Shown here: positions 1 through 7,622 of the stretch, one piece after another
How the letters are laid out: every line of letters starts with the position of its first letter
How positions within the stretch are numbered: the stretch's first letter is position 1
From: Phycisphaerales bacterium
Lineage (GTDB): Bacteria; Planctomycetota; Phycisphaerae; UBA1845
Assembly (NCBI GenBank): GCA_020852275.1
Contig: JADZBE010000020.1
Location: forward strand, 62,001-126,000
Direction: 5' to 3'
DNA: 64,000 nt
Made by a program: the position numbers and the translations under genes
Notes under the pieces: model-generated
The model's input: the letters and a program-made list of their open reading frames with translations, nothing else
Database searches by the model: none
What the model was told of the DNA's origin: nothing

Positions 1-1429
1 CGGTCCAGACCGAAAGCGTATGGTCGCTGAAGCCGGTGGGAACGCCGTAACGATCTCGCAGCGCGACGATGCGCCGCAGATTGGCCCGCTCCACAGGCGT
101 GGGATAGCAGCTCACGCAGTGCATCAGCGTGAGCCGTTCCAGAGCGCCGGCCTGCCGGAACCGCTCGATCGCGTTGTCTATCTCCGCTTCGAGCGACGCG
201 CCGGTGGAGAGAATGACCGGCAGCGCCGTGGCGAGCGCCGCGTCGATCAGGCGCGGGTTCGTCAGATCCGTCGAGGCAATCTTGATTGCCTTCGCCCCCA
301 GCGCCGCCAGCCGCTCGACCTCCGCCGGTCCGAACGGCGTGGCGAGGAAGTCGATGCCACGTTCATGGCAGCGGCGGATCAGCGCCGGCCAGGCTTCGTC
401 GCGAAGCTCCAGCCCGCTGAGCATCCGCCGCTGTGATCCTGCCGGCGCGCAGGCCTGCTGATACGCTGCCTGCGCCGCGTCCGCCGTCGAGAGGTCGTCG
501 GCGCGGAACATCTGGAACTTGACGGCGTTCGCGCCGGCGTCCGATGCGGCGTCAATCAGCGTCAGCGCGTTGTCGAGCCGCCCATCATGGTTGACGCCGG
601 CCTCGGCGATGACGTAGGTCGTGCGGCGGATGGTGTTGAGCGGGTCGGCGGTTGCGAGTCGGACCGAGGCGGCGCGAGCATCTTCAGTCGCGTTCGCCGC
701 GGGCAACGGAGCCGGCGAATATCCTCGTGCGCGCAGCGCGGCCTCGGCGGCGTAAAGATCGCCCGGCTCGTCCACGTCCACGGCGTCGCCCGCATTCTGC
801 AACAGCGCGCGGCGGTCTTCGCCGAGGAAAGCGTGGGCATCGTCGGGACTGCGCAGCGCGAGGTCGAAGAGCGCCCGCCGCGTCACCGCGACGACGGCGC
901 CGTCGTGGCAGTATAGAGGCTCCAGGTCTTGACGACGGTAAATGCTGTTAGGTCGAAACTGGCGCATCCGGTCGCCTTCCAGCCGGTGCAGCCAGTCCGG
1001 GTGCATCTTGCCCACGGGCGCGACGGTCCGAACGGAGTCCGCGCCGGTTTCGAGCAACAGGGAGATCGCGTGGTCGATCGCCGTTTCGCTGCGGACCGGG
1101 ATGTTGCCGTACAGCAGAACGACCTGATTCGCGCGGCGGGCATGGCGGCGCTCCCACACTTCCACCGCGTGCCGTGCGGCGTCGTCCACGCGCGCGGAGT
1201 CCGTCGCCAGTTCGGCCGGGCGGTCCACAACCTCGATGCCCCGCTGGCGCGCCCGCAGCTTCGCAGGCTCGCAGTCGCTGGTGAACACGATCCCGTCGAG
1301 CCGGCGCGAAGCGAGCGCATGGTCGAATGTGTAGTCGATAAGCGGTCGGCCCAGCAGCCGGCGCAGGCACTTTCCGGGCAGCCCCTTGCTGCCCGCGCGC
1401 GCAAGGATGACGCCGAGAGTCTCCATCAT
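1..1429 (-). CDS. NeuA-NeuB fusion: CMP-sialic-acid-type cytidylyltransferase joined to N-acetylneuraminate-type synthase (partial)
   Basis: One uninterrupted reading frame on the minus strand runs from an ATG at 1429 off the left edge, giving about 476 visible residues. Residues 1-230 are a NeuA-type nucleotide-sugar transferase. The N-terminal motif ILARAGSKGLPGK (8-20) is the CTP-binding loop. From about residue 270 a NeuB domain begins with YVIAEAGVNHDG, followed by the PEP-binding barrel segments AVKFQ, VILSTGAS and GFSDHTL. NeuB condenses PEP with a 6-carbon amino sugar to give a nonulosonic acid. NeuA then activates the product as a CMP-sugar for surface glycans. These are usually separate genes; here the activating domain comes first. 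I checked the frame codon by codon through the junction (about 610-760) and saw no stop. The exact sugar (Neu5Ac, legionaminic or pseudaminic acid) cannot be read from the sequence. The C-terminal end lies outside the window. Confidence 0.85.
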   Translation of the reverse strand, partial: MMETLGVILARAGSKGLPGKCLRRLLGRPLIDYTFDHALASRRLDGIVFTSDCEPAKLRARQRGIEVVDRPAELATDSARVDDAARHAVEVWERRHARRANQVVLLYGNIPVRSETAIDHAISLLLETGADSVRTVAPVGKMHPDWLHRLEGDRMRQFRPNSIYRRQDLEPLYCHDGAVVAVTRRALFDLALRSPDDAHAFLGEDRRALLQNAGDAVDVDEPGDLYAAEAALRARGYSPAPLPAANATEDARAASVRLATADPLNTIRRTTYVIAEAGVNHDGRLDNALTLIDAASDAGANAVKFQMFRADDLSTADAAQAAYQQACAPAGSQRRMLSGLELRDEAWPALIRRCHERGIDFLATPFGPAEVERLAALGAKAIKIASTDLTNPRLIDAALATALPVILSTGASLEAEIDNAIERFRQAGALERLTLMHCVSCYPTPVERANLRRIVALRDRYGVPTGFSDHTLSVWT

Positions 1430-1860
1430 CGGCTTATCGGTCAGCGCCCCGTTCTCGCTTGACTGCACGGGCAACCGGGTGCCACGGGTCCGCAGCCGCG
1501 GAGCCGTGCGCCTTGAGGGTGTGGCCAGTCTTCCTGGCCTCGGTGGTGTGTGCTGCGCCAGGACGTTCTCCGCCCTGATGGCGCCGCGCCCGGAGAGCGC
1601 GCGATCGTTGCCAGGCACGGGTAGTCCTTGCGACCGGAATCGCATCTCACCCTCTTGCACCCGGAGGGCACTCGAAGCCTGCGTCCGCGCTCCGGGCGGC
1701 GGGAGAAGAGGATGGACGATTCCAGGGGCTTCAAGCCCCTGGCAACGATCGTGCGCCCTCCGGGCGAAGAGCAGATGCCAGAATCCACGGCCAGACCCGC
1801 GGCTTGCTCCCGCCGCCGATTTGATTCCCATCCCCGCGCGTCCGCAGTATCCTGCCGCGC
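1430..1860. other. Divergent intergenic region with repeats
   Basis: This 431-base gap separates two genes that diverge. The only clear content is a copy of a repeat (1661-1798) and, at about 1585-1625, a shorter degenerate inverted relative of it. Long reading frames crossing here are antisense to the flanking genes and lack family features. No convincing promoter was picked out. Confidence 0.6.
1661..1798 (+). repeat. Intergenic palindromic repeat, copy A
   Basis: It contains a perfect hairpin at 1722-1742 (10-base arms CCAGGGGCTT / AAGCCCCTGG around a single C). The flanking sequence aligns without gaps over about 125 bases with the inverse of 38591-38730, with roughly five in six bases identical by eye. 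Both copies lie between genes. The conservation outside the hairpin suggests a dispersed element rather than chance palindromes. Confidence 0.75.
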
Positions 1861-2820
1861 ATGTCCAATGCGGACCGTGCACATCGAGCCGCCCGCCGCG
1901 CTGTCTTTCTCGACCGCGACGGGACGATCATCGAGGACACGGGCTTCGTGGACGACCCCGCTAAAGTTCGGCTTGCACCTGGCGCGGCGGACGCGCTGGC
2001 GAGGCTGCGGCGCGCGGGGTTCATGCTCGTCGTCGCGTCGAACCAGTCCGGCGTCGCCCGCGGGCTGATGACCGAGGAAACGGTTCATGCGGTGAACGCC
2101 CGAATCGCTGAGTTGCTGGGTGACAAGGCCGGGCTGGATGCGTTCTACTACTGCCCGTTCCTCGACGGCGACGAGGCCGTCGTGGGCGAGTATCGCAAGG
2201 ACAGCGACTGGCGCAAGCCGCGCCCGGGCATGTTGCGCGCGGCGGCGCGGGAACACGGGATCGACCTGCGGCGATCGTGGATGATCGGCGACGCGCCGCG
2301 CGACGTGGAAGCGGGCAGGGCCGCCGGCTGCCGCACGGTGCTGCTGGCGGGCGCGACGGCGGGAACGTCGCCGCCGGAGCGCTGCTCGGCGGCGGATTAT
2401 CTCGCCGCGTCGCTGACGGAAGCGGCGAAAATTGTGGAGCAGTTCATGGACGGACAACCGGTCATTCTCGAAGAGCCTGCCGCCCAGGCCCGCGCATCCG
2501 CCATCGCGGCTGGGGCCGAGGCGCCCACAACGCCGGCGACCTCGGTCGGATGGCCGGCGCTGCCGCCTGCGGGCGAAGTCCCGGCGCTGCTGCGCGAAAT
2601 TCGCGATCAGTTGGATCGCGCGCATCGGCGCGAGCGGCAGCCGGACTTCTCCTTTGTCAAGCTGCTGGGCACGCTGCTGCAACTGCTGGCGATCGTGGCG
2701 GGCTTGTGGGGCACTGTGTCGCTGGTGAGCGGAAGCGACGCGGCCGCCGCCTCACGCCTCCTCCTTGCGTGCCTGCTGCAGTTGATGTGCGTGACCATCC
2801 ACGTCACGACGCGCGAGTAG
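1861..2820 (+). CDS. HAD-IIIA phosphatase (GmhB/HisB-N-like) with C-terminal membrane tail
   Basis: 319 residues. Residues 14-185 are a HAD class IIIA phosphatase. The nucleophile and general-acid aspartates are D18 and D20 in FLDRDGT, SNQSG is motif II, and WMIGDAPRDVEAG carries the metal-binding aspartates. The closest characterised family is D,D-heptose-1,7-bisphosphate phosphatase in LPS heptose synthesis. However, the zinc loop of true GmhB is not intact: the CxH...CxC ligands appear as CPF and SDW, so substrate assignment is open. After a linker there are two probable membrane helices (about 265-289 and 298-316), which GmhB lacks. It diverges from the NeuA-NeuB gene, which fits a role in surface sugar metabolism. 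The start ATG at 1861 follows the repeat-rich gap and no strong ribosome site is visible. Confidence 0.75.
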   Translation: MSNADRAHRAARRAVFLDRDGTIIEDTGFVDDPAKVRLAPGAADALARLRRAGFMLVVASNQSGVARGLMTEETVHAVNARIAELLGDKAGLDAFYYCPFLDGDEAVVGEYRKDSDWRKPRPGMLRAAAREHGIDLRRSWMIGDAPRDVEAGRAAGCRTVLLAGATAGTSPPERCSAADYLAASLTEAAKIVEQFMDGQPVILEEPAAQARASAIAAGAEAPTTPATSVGWPALPPAGEVPALLREIRDQLDRAHRRERQPDFSFVKLLGTLLQLLAIVAGLWGTVSLVSGSDAAAASRLLLACLLQLMCVTIHVTTRE

Positions 2821-2857
2821 CGTGGTGCCTCAGGATTCTCGCATCGTTCGGTTTTTA

Positions 2858-2873
2858 GAGCCGCGACCGTAAG
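2858..2873 (+). repeat. Short dispersed repeat beginning GAGCCGCGACCGTAAG
   Basis: This 16-base word is repeated exactly at 23642-23657, in both places followed about 20-25 bases later by GCGGAACCG. A relaxed copy lies at 43401-43440. All copies are between genes. Confidence 0.6.
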
Positions 2874-2980
2874 AGAAAGTATTCAAACGCTCAGATGCGG
2901 AACCGCCCCATTACCAGTCCGCGGTGCGGGTCCGCCGGAACGACGCGGCTGCGGATCAACCCTTGTCGTACTGAGGGAAT

Positions 2981-3000
2981 CACCGGCTTGAAAGCCGGTG
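2981..3000. repeat. Hairpin repeat (CACCGG family), possible terminator
   Basis: Perfect inverted repeat: CACCGGCTT, two-base loop GA, AAGCCGGTG. It lies 16 bases beyond the stop of the minus-strand cysteine-rich gene and downstream of the plus-strand phosphatase, so it could end transcription from either side, but it lacks a T run. Related hairpins form an array at 34318-34403. Confidence 0.55.
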
Positions 3001-3016
3001 CCCCAACCGGACCGGC

Positions 3017-3352
3017 TCAGCCGCGCACCGCCAGCTCCTCATCGACGATATTGACGATCCACGCGAAGTAGTCGTCCAGCGCGCAATCCAGCTTGTCGCG
3101 CAGCGGGCACTCGCCGCTTTCCTTCTGCATCTCGCAGTCGGCGCAGACGGCTTCCCGCAGCGCGGCGATGTAGGGGTCCATCGTCGGGCTGTCGATGCGC
3201 CGGACGATGTCAATGATCTGGTCCACGCGCGTCAGGATCGGACAGTCGCGCACCGCCTCCAGGCTGCACGTCCCCTTCGACGTGCGGAAAATGCAGGCGT
3301 GGCACACTTCGCCGCTGAGGCGCTGCTCGACACGGTCTCGAAGGGACAACAT
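3017..3352 (-). CDS. Small protein with duplicated four-cysteine motif
   Basis: 111 residues. Eight cysteines lie at 17, 20, 29, 37 and 70, 73, 82, 90. Both groups have exactly the spacing C-x2-C-x8-C-x7-C, and each is followed by a helical stretch, so the protein is an internal duplication. This could hold two Fe-S clusters or two zinc ions; the sequence does not decide which. No signal peptide or membrane helix is present. The start ATG at 3352 follows a good ribosome site (GGAGAG, 7 bases upstream); a longer frame upstream is not supported. The gene is divergent from the Ehr operon, whose first gene begins at 4011, suggesting a functional or regulatory link. I do not recognise a named family, so function is unknown. 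Confidence 0.75.
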   Translation of the reverse strand: MLSLRDRVEQRLSGEVCHACIFRTSKGTCSLEAVRDCPILTRVDQIIDIVRRIDSPTMDPYIAALREAVCADCEMQKESGECPLRDKLDCALDDYFAWIVNIVDEELAVRG

Positions 3353-3625
3353 GACGGTCTCTCCGGCTCCAACCGGCCCCTCGGGGTCGCCCCCGAACAA
3401 GGGCTTCAACCGAGAAAGCGCAGCACGCCTCGTGCCAGATGCGGTGGCTGTCCCGCCCTCCCGCCGTGATCGGGCGTGGCGACTAGGCTGCGAGGCGGTG
3501 CACGAGGAAGCCAGTCTGTCCCGCGAGGTGGCCTCAAGGCAAGCGACGGCGAGCATTCGTCGCCGGGGCTGACGCGACGTTCAGGAGCGGCGCTAACTTC
3601 CTCCATGCGATTCCGTCGCTTCCCG

Positions 3626-3646
3626 GTGGTCATCCGAGATGACCAC
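3626..3646. promoter_or_regulatory. Perfect inverted repeat, candidate operator
   Basis: Arms GTGGTCATC and GATGACCAC around CGA. The even spacing and location between divergent genes fit a dimeric regulator site, about 275 bases upstream of the 8-Cys gene and 365 upstream of the EIIA gene. A transcribed hairpin is equally possible. Confidence 0.4.
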
Positions 3647-3934
3647 GGTTGTCAGTATCAAGGCATGAGCGTCCGGAATCCGCGAAGGCACAACTCGGGG
3701 AAGCAGCGGTCTGCGACAAGGGTCCCTTTCATACCCCGGTACAGTATCGCGTTTGCTTCGATGTCTCGCCGAGAATCGACTCATCTCGAAGCACGCACAT
3801 TTCCCAGGCGCTGAATGCGGATGGCCGCTATCTGGGCGAAATGCAGCAGCTAAGACGGGTAGGGGGACACCGAGTCCACCGGCGGGGCGGCGGTCCTAAC
3901 TGGGGGCGCCTCCCCACCCAGGTGGCATCCATCT

Positions 3935-3963
3935 TTGACATATCTGGACATCTTGCATATCGT
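3935..3963 (+). promoter_or_regulatory. Candidate sigma-70-type promoter for the Ehr operon
   Basis: A perfect -35 box TTGACA (3935-3940), a 17-base spacer and a -10 box TATCGT (3958-3963, four of six matches to TATAAT). Transcription would start near 3970, giving a leader of about 40 bases before the ATG at 4011. The match is good for the classical consensus, but promoter consensus in this lineage is less certain. Confidence 0.5.
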
Positions 3964-3968
3964 GTCCA
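3945..3968. promoter_or_regulatory. Inverted repeat overlapping the -10 box
   Basis: TGGACA (3945-3950) and TGTCCA (3963-3968) form 6-base arms separated by 12 bases, spanning the spacer and the -10 box of the candidate promoter. A protein bound here would block RNA polymerase, so it may be an operator. The HTH domains of the two downstream EIIA proteins are obvious candidates to bind it. Confidence 0.4.
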
Positions 3969-4010
3969 CCATAGTGGCCTATCCGAGGCATATGGCCCAT
4001 CCGGTGACCC

Positions 4011-4727
4011 ATGCGACTTACGGTTCGAGACGCTTCCAAGCTGCTTCAAGTCTCTGAAAAGACCGTCTATCGTTGGATCAACCAGCGAATGGTGCCTGCC
4101 TATCTGATCAACGGGCAGTACCGGTTCAACCGGGCTGAGCTGCTCGAATGGGCAACGTCCCGCCGGATCGAGGTTTCCGTGGACATCCTCGCCGAGCCGG
4201 AAAGCGGCCAGGTGCCTTGCCCCGGAATCGCGGAAGCGCTCGAAGCGGGCGGGGTGTTCTACCGGGTGGACGGACAGGATCGTGAGTCTGCGCTGCGCGC
4301 GGTGGTCGATTTGATGCGCTTGCCGGACGAGGTGGACCGGGGTTTTCTCCTGCGCGTGCTGGTCGCGCGGGAAGCCCTCGGTTCGACCGGAATCGGCGAG
4401 GGTATTGGCATTCCGCACGTTCGCAATCCCATTGTGCTCCACGTGCCCCGCCCAAGCATCACGCTCTGCTTTCTCGAGCGGGCGGTCGACTTCGGCGCCC
4501 TCGATGCAAAGCCTGTGCGCGTCCTGTTCACGGTGATCAGCCCGACGATTCGGGCGCACCTCTCCATGATGTCGCATCTGGCGTTTGCACTGCGCGATGC
4601 GGATTTCAAGGCGGTCACGTTGCGGGAGGCCTCGCGCGAGGAAATCTTCCGCGAGGCGCGGCGCGTTGAGGCCTCGTTCGTTCCGCCGTCGGCGGTTCAA
4701 TCCGCGGCGGAGGCTGTCCCATCATGA
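4011..4727 (+). CDS. Regulator: excisionase-type HTH fused to PTS EIIA domain (1)
   Basis: 238 residues. Residues 1-50 form a MerR/excisionase-like winged HTH (RLTVRDASKLLQVSEKTVYRW, then YRFNRAELLEWA). Residues 75-225 are a PTS EIIA domain of the fructose/PtsN type. The predicted phosphorylation histidine is H136 in GIGIPH, embedded in the usual VAREALGSTGIGEGIGIPH region. Known EIIA-Ntr proteins act as phosphorylation-state signals rather than in sugar transport. This fusion could couple that signal to DNA binding (inference). No HPr, EI or sugar permease lies in the window. It is the first gene of the operon and is paralogous to the next gene over its full length. Confidence 0.85.
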   Translation: MRLTVRDASKLLQVSEKTVYRWINQRMVPAYLINGQYRFNRAELLEWATSRRIEVSVDILAEPESGQVPCPGIAEALEAGGVFYRVDGQDRESALRAVVDLMRLPDEVDRGFLLRVLVAREALGSTGIGEGIGIPHVRNPIVLHVPRPSITLCFLERAVDFGALDAKPVRVLFTVISPTIRAHLSMMSHLAFALRDADFKAVTLREASREEIFREARRVEASFVPPSAVQSAAEAVPS

Positions 4728-4827
4728 AGCCGCAGAACCAACGCGGCACGATTTACAGCCCGCGTGGCCGTGCTCTGGTGGCGGCGACGCGTCTTTCGTG
4801 TGAGTATGAAGCGACAGGAGGGTGGTC

Positions 4828-5529
4828 ATGGACCTGACGGCCAAGGATGCGGCCCGGATGCTCAATCTCCCCGAGGAGCAGATCTACGCGTGGGTCCGCA
4901 ACGGGACGCTTCCGAGCTATCGCATCAAGGACCGGTATCGCCTGAACCGGGTGGAGCTGCTCGAGTGGGCGGCGGCGCGCGACATCAAAGTTGCGCCTGA
5001 GTTCTTCCGCGAGAATCAGGAGACCCACGGCGACCTGGTCCTGATGAATTCATTGACGCGGGGAGGCGTCCTGACGGATGTCGCCGGCAACGACAAGTCG
5101 TCGGTGCTGAAGGAGGTCTGTGCGCGGCTCAAACTGCCGGACCACGTCGATCGGGACGAGTTGCACAGCGTGCTCGTGGCGCGGGAGGCGCTGTGTTCGA
5201 CGGGAATCGGCAAGGGCATTGCGATTCCGCACCCGCGCGGGCCCATTGTGCTGGGTTTGACGGATCCGCACGTGACGCTGGCGTTCCTGCGCGAGCCGAT
5301 CGACTATCAGGCGATCGACAAGAAGCCGGTCAGCCTCCTGTTCGTGATCATCAGCACCACCGTACACATCCACCTGATGCTGCTGAGCCACTTGATGTTC
5401 GCACTGCAGGATGTCGAGTTCCGCCAGTTGCTCCACGCGCGCGCGGGCGAGGAGACCATCCTGGCAAAGGCCGCGGATATCGAGCATCGCATGGTGCAGG
5501 CCGACAAGGCCAAGGGGGGCGCGCGGTGA
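4828..5529 (+). CDS. Regulator: excisionase-type HTH fused to PTS EIIA domain (2)
   Basis: 233 residues, same architecture as the preceding gene: N-terminal HTH (DLTAKDAARMLNLPEEQIYAW...YRLNRVELLEWAAAR), then an EIIA domain with the predicted phospho-histidine at H135 in GIAIPH. The start is taken as ATG 4828, 6 bases after a strong AGGAGG; a GTG at 4822 overlaps the ribosome site. A 100-base gap separates it from the first paralog. Its stop overlaps the start of the first antiporter subunit (GTGA at 5526-5529), so it is translated together with the membrane complex. Two similar but diverged copies suggest heterodimer formation or two DNA targets. Confidence 0.85.
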   Translation: MDLTAKDAARMLNLPEEQIYAWVRNGTLPSYRIKDRYRLNRVELLEWAAARDIKVAPEFFRENQETHGDLVLMNSLTRGGVLTDVAGNDKSSVLKEVCARLKLPDHVDRDELHSVLVAREALCSTGIGKGIAIPHPRGPIVLGLTDPHVTLAFLREPIDYQAIDKKPVSLLFVIISTTVHIHLMLLSHLMFALQDVEFRQLLHARAGEETILAKAADIEHRMVQADKAKGGAR

Positions 5530-7622
5530 TTGCCGTGCCGCTGACACTGGCCATCCTGGGGATCGGCGTCGCCGGCTCCATCCTGTTGGCGCGCAAGCCC
5601 GTCGCGTCGCTCTTCATCGCGCTGGCGAGCCTCGTCGCGGCGGGAGTCCTCTGCTGCGGAGCGGCCCTGCGCATCCTGCTCGGCGCGGGAAGTGTGGAGG
5701 CGGTGAGTGCGCGCTGGCCCCTGCCCGTGGGAACGGCGACGCTCGCGCTCGATGGCTTGTCGGCGTGGTTCCTGCTGGTGATCGGCGTCGTAAGCACGGC
5801 GGTTGCGGTCTATTCCTGGGACTATTTTCGCGCCGCCGTCGGACGCGAGGCGGTGTGGGCCGCGGCGGCGCTGATGAACGTGCTTGTGGCAGCGATGGTG
5901 CTCACGGTGTGCGCCGGCGATGTCATCCTGTTCATGGTCGGATGGGAGCTGATGAGCCTGTCCGCCTTCCTGCTCGTGGGGTTTCACCATCGCGATCCGC
6001 GCACGCGGCGCGGGGCGTGGATGTATCTGATCGCCACGCATCTGGGGACCGCGCTCGGCGTGCTGCCGGTGTTCGGCGCCTTCGCGGCGTCCAGCGGCTC
6101 GACGTCGTTCGCCGGTTTTGCGGGAGCATTGGATCCCTCGCGGACCACGCTCTGCACGGTCGTGTTTTTCCTCGGCCTGCTGGGTTTTGGCACCAAGGCC
6201 GGCATCATGCCGATGCACGTCTGGCTGCCGGAAGCGCATCCGGTCGCGCCCAGCCCCGTTTCGGCCCTGATGTCCGGGGTGGTGATCAAGACGGGCATCT
6301 ACGGTTTGTTGCGGTTGATCACCTGGCTGCCGCCGCTGCCCCGCGCGTGCGCCCTTGCGGTCGTCGCCGTGGCCGTCGTCACCGGCGTCATGGCGATTCT
6401 CTACGCGCTGGCGCAGCGGCAGTACAAGCGGATGCTGGCTTACTCGAGCGTCGAGAACATCGGCATCATCACGCTGGGGATCGGCCTGGGGATGCTGGGC
6501 CGCGCGACGCACGAGCCGACCCTGGCAGTGCTGGGGTTTGGCGGCGCCCTGCTGCACGTCCTGAATCATGCGCTCTTCAAGGGGCTCTTGTTCCTGTCAG
6601 CCGGGGCGGTCTTGCATGGGACGGGCGTGGACAACATCGAGCGTCTGGGCGGGATGGCCCGGCGCGATCCCGTAAACTCGATTTTGTTTGCGGTGGGCTG
6701 CGTGGCAATTTGCGGTCTGCCGCCGCTCAACGGGTTCGTCGGGGAATTTTTGATTTACAGCGGGCTGATGCGCGGCGCGGGCTTGGACTCGCTGCCTGTC
6801 GCCACGTTCGCGTTGGTGGGCGTGGCGGGGTTGGCGCTCATAGGCGGGTTGGCGCTGGCTGGTTTTTCCAAGCTCTTCGGCGTGATGTTCCTCGGCGAGC
6901 CGCGCGATGCGCACGTGCACTTGCACGCCACGCCCCCGTCCATGATCGCGGGGATGTCCATTCTGGCGCTCGGGTGTGTTGCCGTTGCAATCGGAGCGAC
7001 ATGCTTCGGCGCATTCTTGAAGGCCCCACTGGCCGCGATCCCCGGCGAGCGCCTCGATGCGCAGCCGTATTGGGAATCGGTTTCCTCTCCGCTCGTCTGG
7101 ATCAGCGCGATGTCCCTCGTCGCGATCGTCGCCGCCTCGGCTCTGATTGCGCTTCGCCGCTGGAGGAAGCTGCCGCGGCCGGCGCCCGACCGACCGGTCA
7201 CTTGGGGATGCGGCTTTGCGGCGCCGACCGCGCGCATGCAGTACACCGGCTCGTCATACCTCTGGAAGCTGGCGCACAGCTTTCGTGGCTTGCTGACGCC
7301 TCATCGACACCTGGCGCGACCGGAAAGGTGCTTTGCCTCGCCGGCGCGACTGGAGACGCAGACGCAGGATGCCGCCGTGCAGAAGGGATACCAGCCCATG
7401 TTCCGCGCCGTGGCGCAAGGCTGTGAACGCCTGTGGCCGCTGCAGCACGGACGCATCCAGCTCTACCTCATGTACATCGTCTCCACGCTGCTGATTGTGT
7501 TCGCGGTCGAGGCGTGGCACGCGCCGTTTTCAGACGGTGCGTCGGACAAGGCGACGCCGGGCAACCCGCCGCGCGCACCCGCGGCGCAAGGCGCTCAACG
7601 CGGAGGTGACGCGTCGCGATGA
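5526..7622 (+). CDS. HyfB-like antiporter subunit 1 of the Ehr complex
   Basis: 698 residues starting at a GTG that overlaps the previous stop by 4 bases. This is a polytopic protein of the NuoL/MrpA/HyfB family (proton-conducting transporter), with 14 or more hydrophobic segments. The conserved glutamate of the fifth helix is E141 in WELMS, and the conserved lysine of the seventh is K224 in FGTKAGIMPMH; both are needed for ion translocation in complex I. A further lysine lies in ALFKGLLFL. The C-terminal part (after about residue 560) carries a TWGCG-like soluble segment and a last helix, as in HyfB. It would pump ions driven by the electron-transfer arm encoded downstream. Confidence 0.88.
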   Translation: MIAVPLTLAILGIGVAGSILLARKPVASLFIALASLVAAGVLCCGAALRILLGAGSVEAVSARWPLPVGTATLALDGLSAWFLLVIGVVSTAVAVYSWDYFRAAVGREAVWAAAALMNVLVAAMVLTVCAGDVILFMVGWELMSLSAFLLVGFHHRDPRTRRGAWMYLIATHLGTALGVLPVFGAFAASSGSTSFAGFAGALDPSRTTLCTVVFFLGLLGFGTKAGIMPMHVWLPEAHPVAPSPVSALMSGVVIKTGIYGLLRLITWLPPLPRACALAVVAVAVVTGVMAILYALAQRQYKRMLAYSSVENIGIITLGIGLGMLGRATHEPTLAVLGFGGALLHVLNHALFKGLLFLSAGAVLHGTGVDNIERLGGMARRDPVNSILFAVGCVAICGLPPLNGFVGEFLIYSGLMRGAGLDSLPVATFALVGVAGLALIGGLALAGFSKLFGVMFLGEPRDAHVHLHATPPSMIAGMSILALGCVAVAIGATCFGAFLKAPLAAIPGERLDAQPYWESVSSPLVWISAMSLVAIVAASALIALRRWRKLPRPAPDRPVTWGCGFAAPTARMQYTGSSYLWKLAHSFRGLLTPHRHLARPERCFASPARLETQTQDAAVQKGYQPMFRAVAQGCERLWPLQHGRIQLYLMYIVSTLLIVFAVEAWHAPFSDGASDKATPGNPPRAPAAQGAQRGGDASR

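Larger units (their letters stand above)
3353..4010. other. Divergent regulatory region upstream of the Ehr operon
   Basis: 658 bases with no convincing gene. It holds a perfect 9-base inverted repeat with a 3-base loop at 3626-3646 (GTGGTCATC / GATGACCAC). A promoter with an overlapping inverted repeat lies at 3935-3968. A near-direct repeat (GGCCtATCCG / GGCCcATCCG) lies just before the first EIIA gene. The reading frames across the region have no coding features. Confidence 0.6.

Noticed and set aside
1441-2682. 413-residue minus-strand reading frame
   Set aside because: Antisense to the HAD phosphatase and the repeat; low-complexity arginine-rich translation typical of GC-rich shadow frames.
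3921-3970. Sigma-54 promoter upstream of the Ehr operon
   Set aside because: TGGCATCC...TTTGA and TGGACAT...TTGCA resemble -24/-12 elements, but the GG-to-GC spacing is 2 bases too long in one and too short in the other. A sigma-70-type match fits better.
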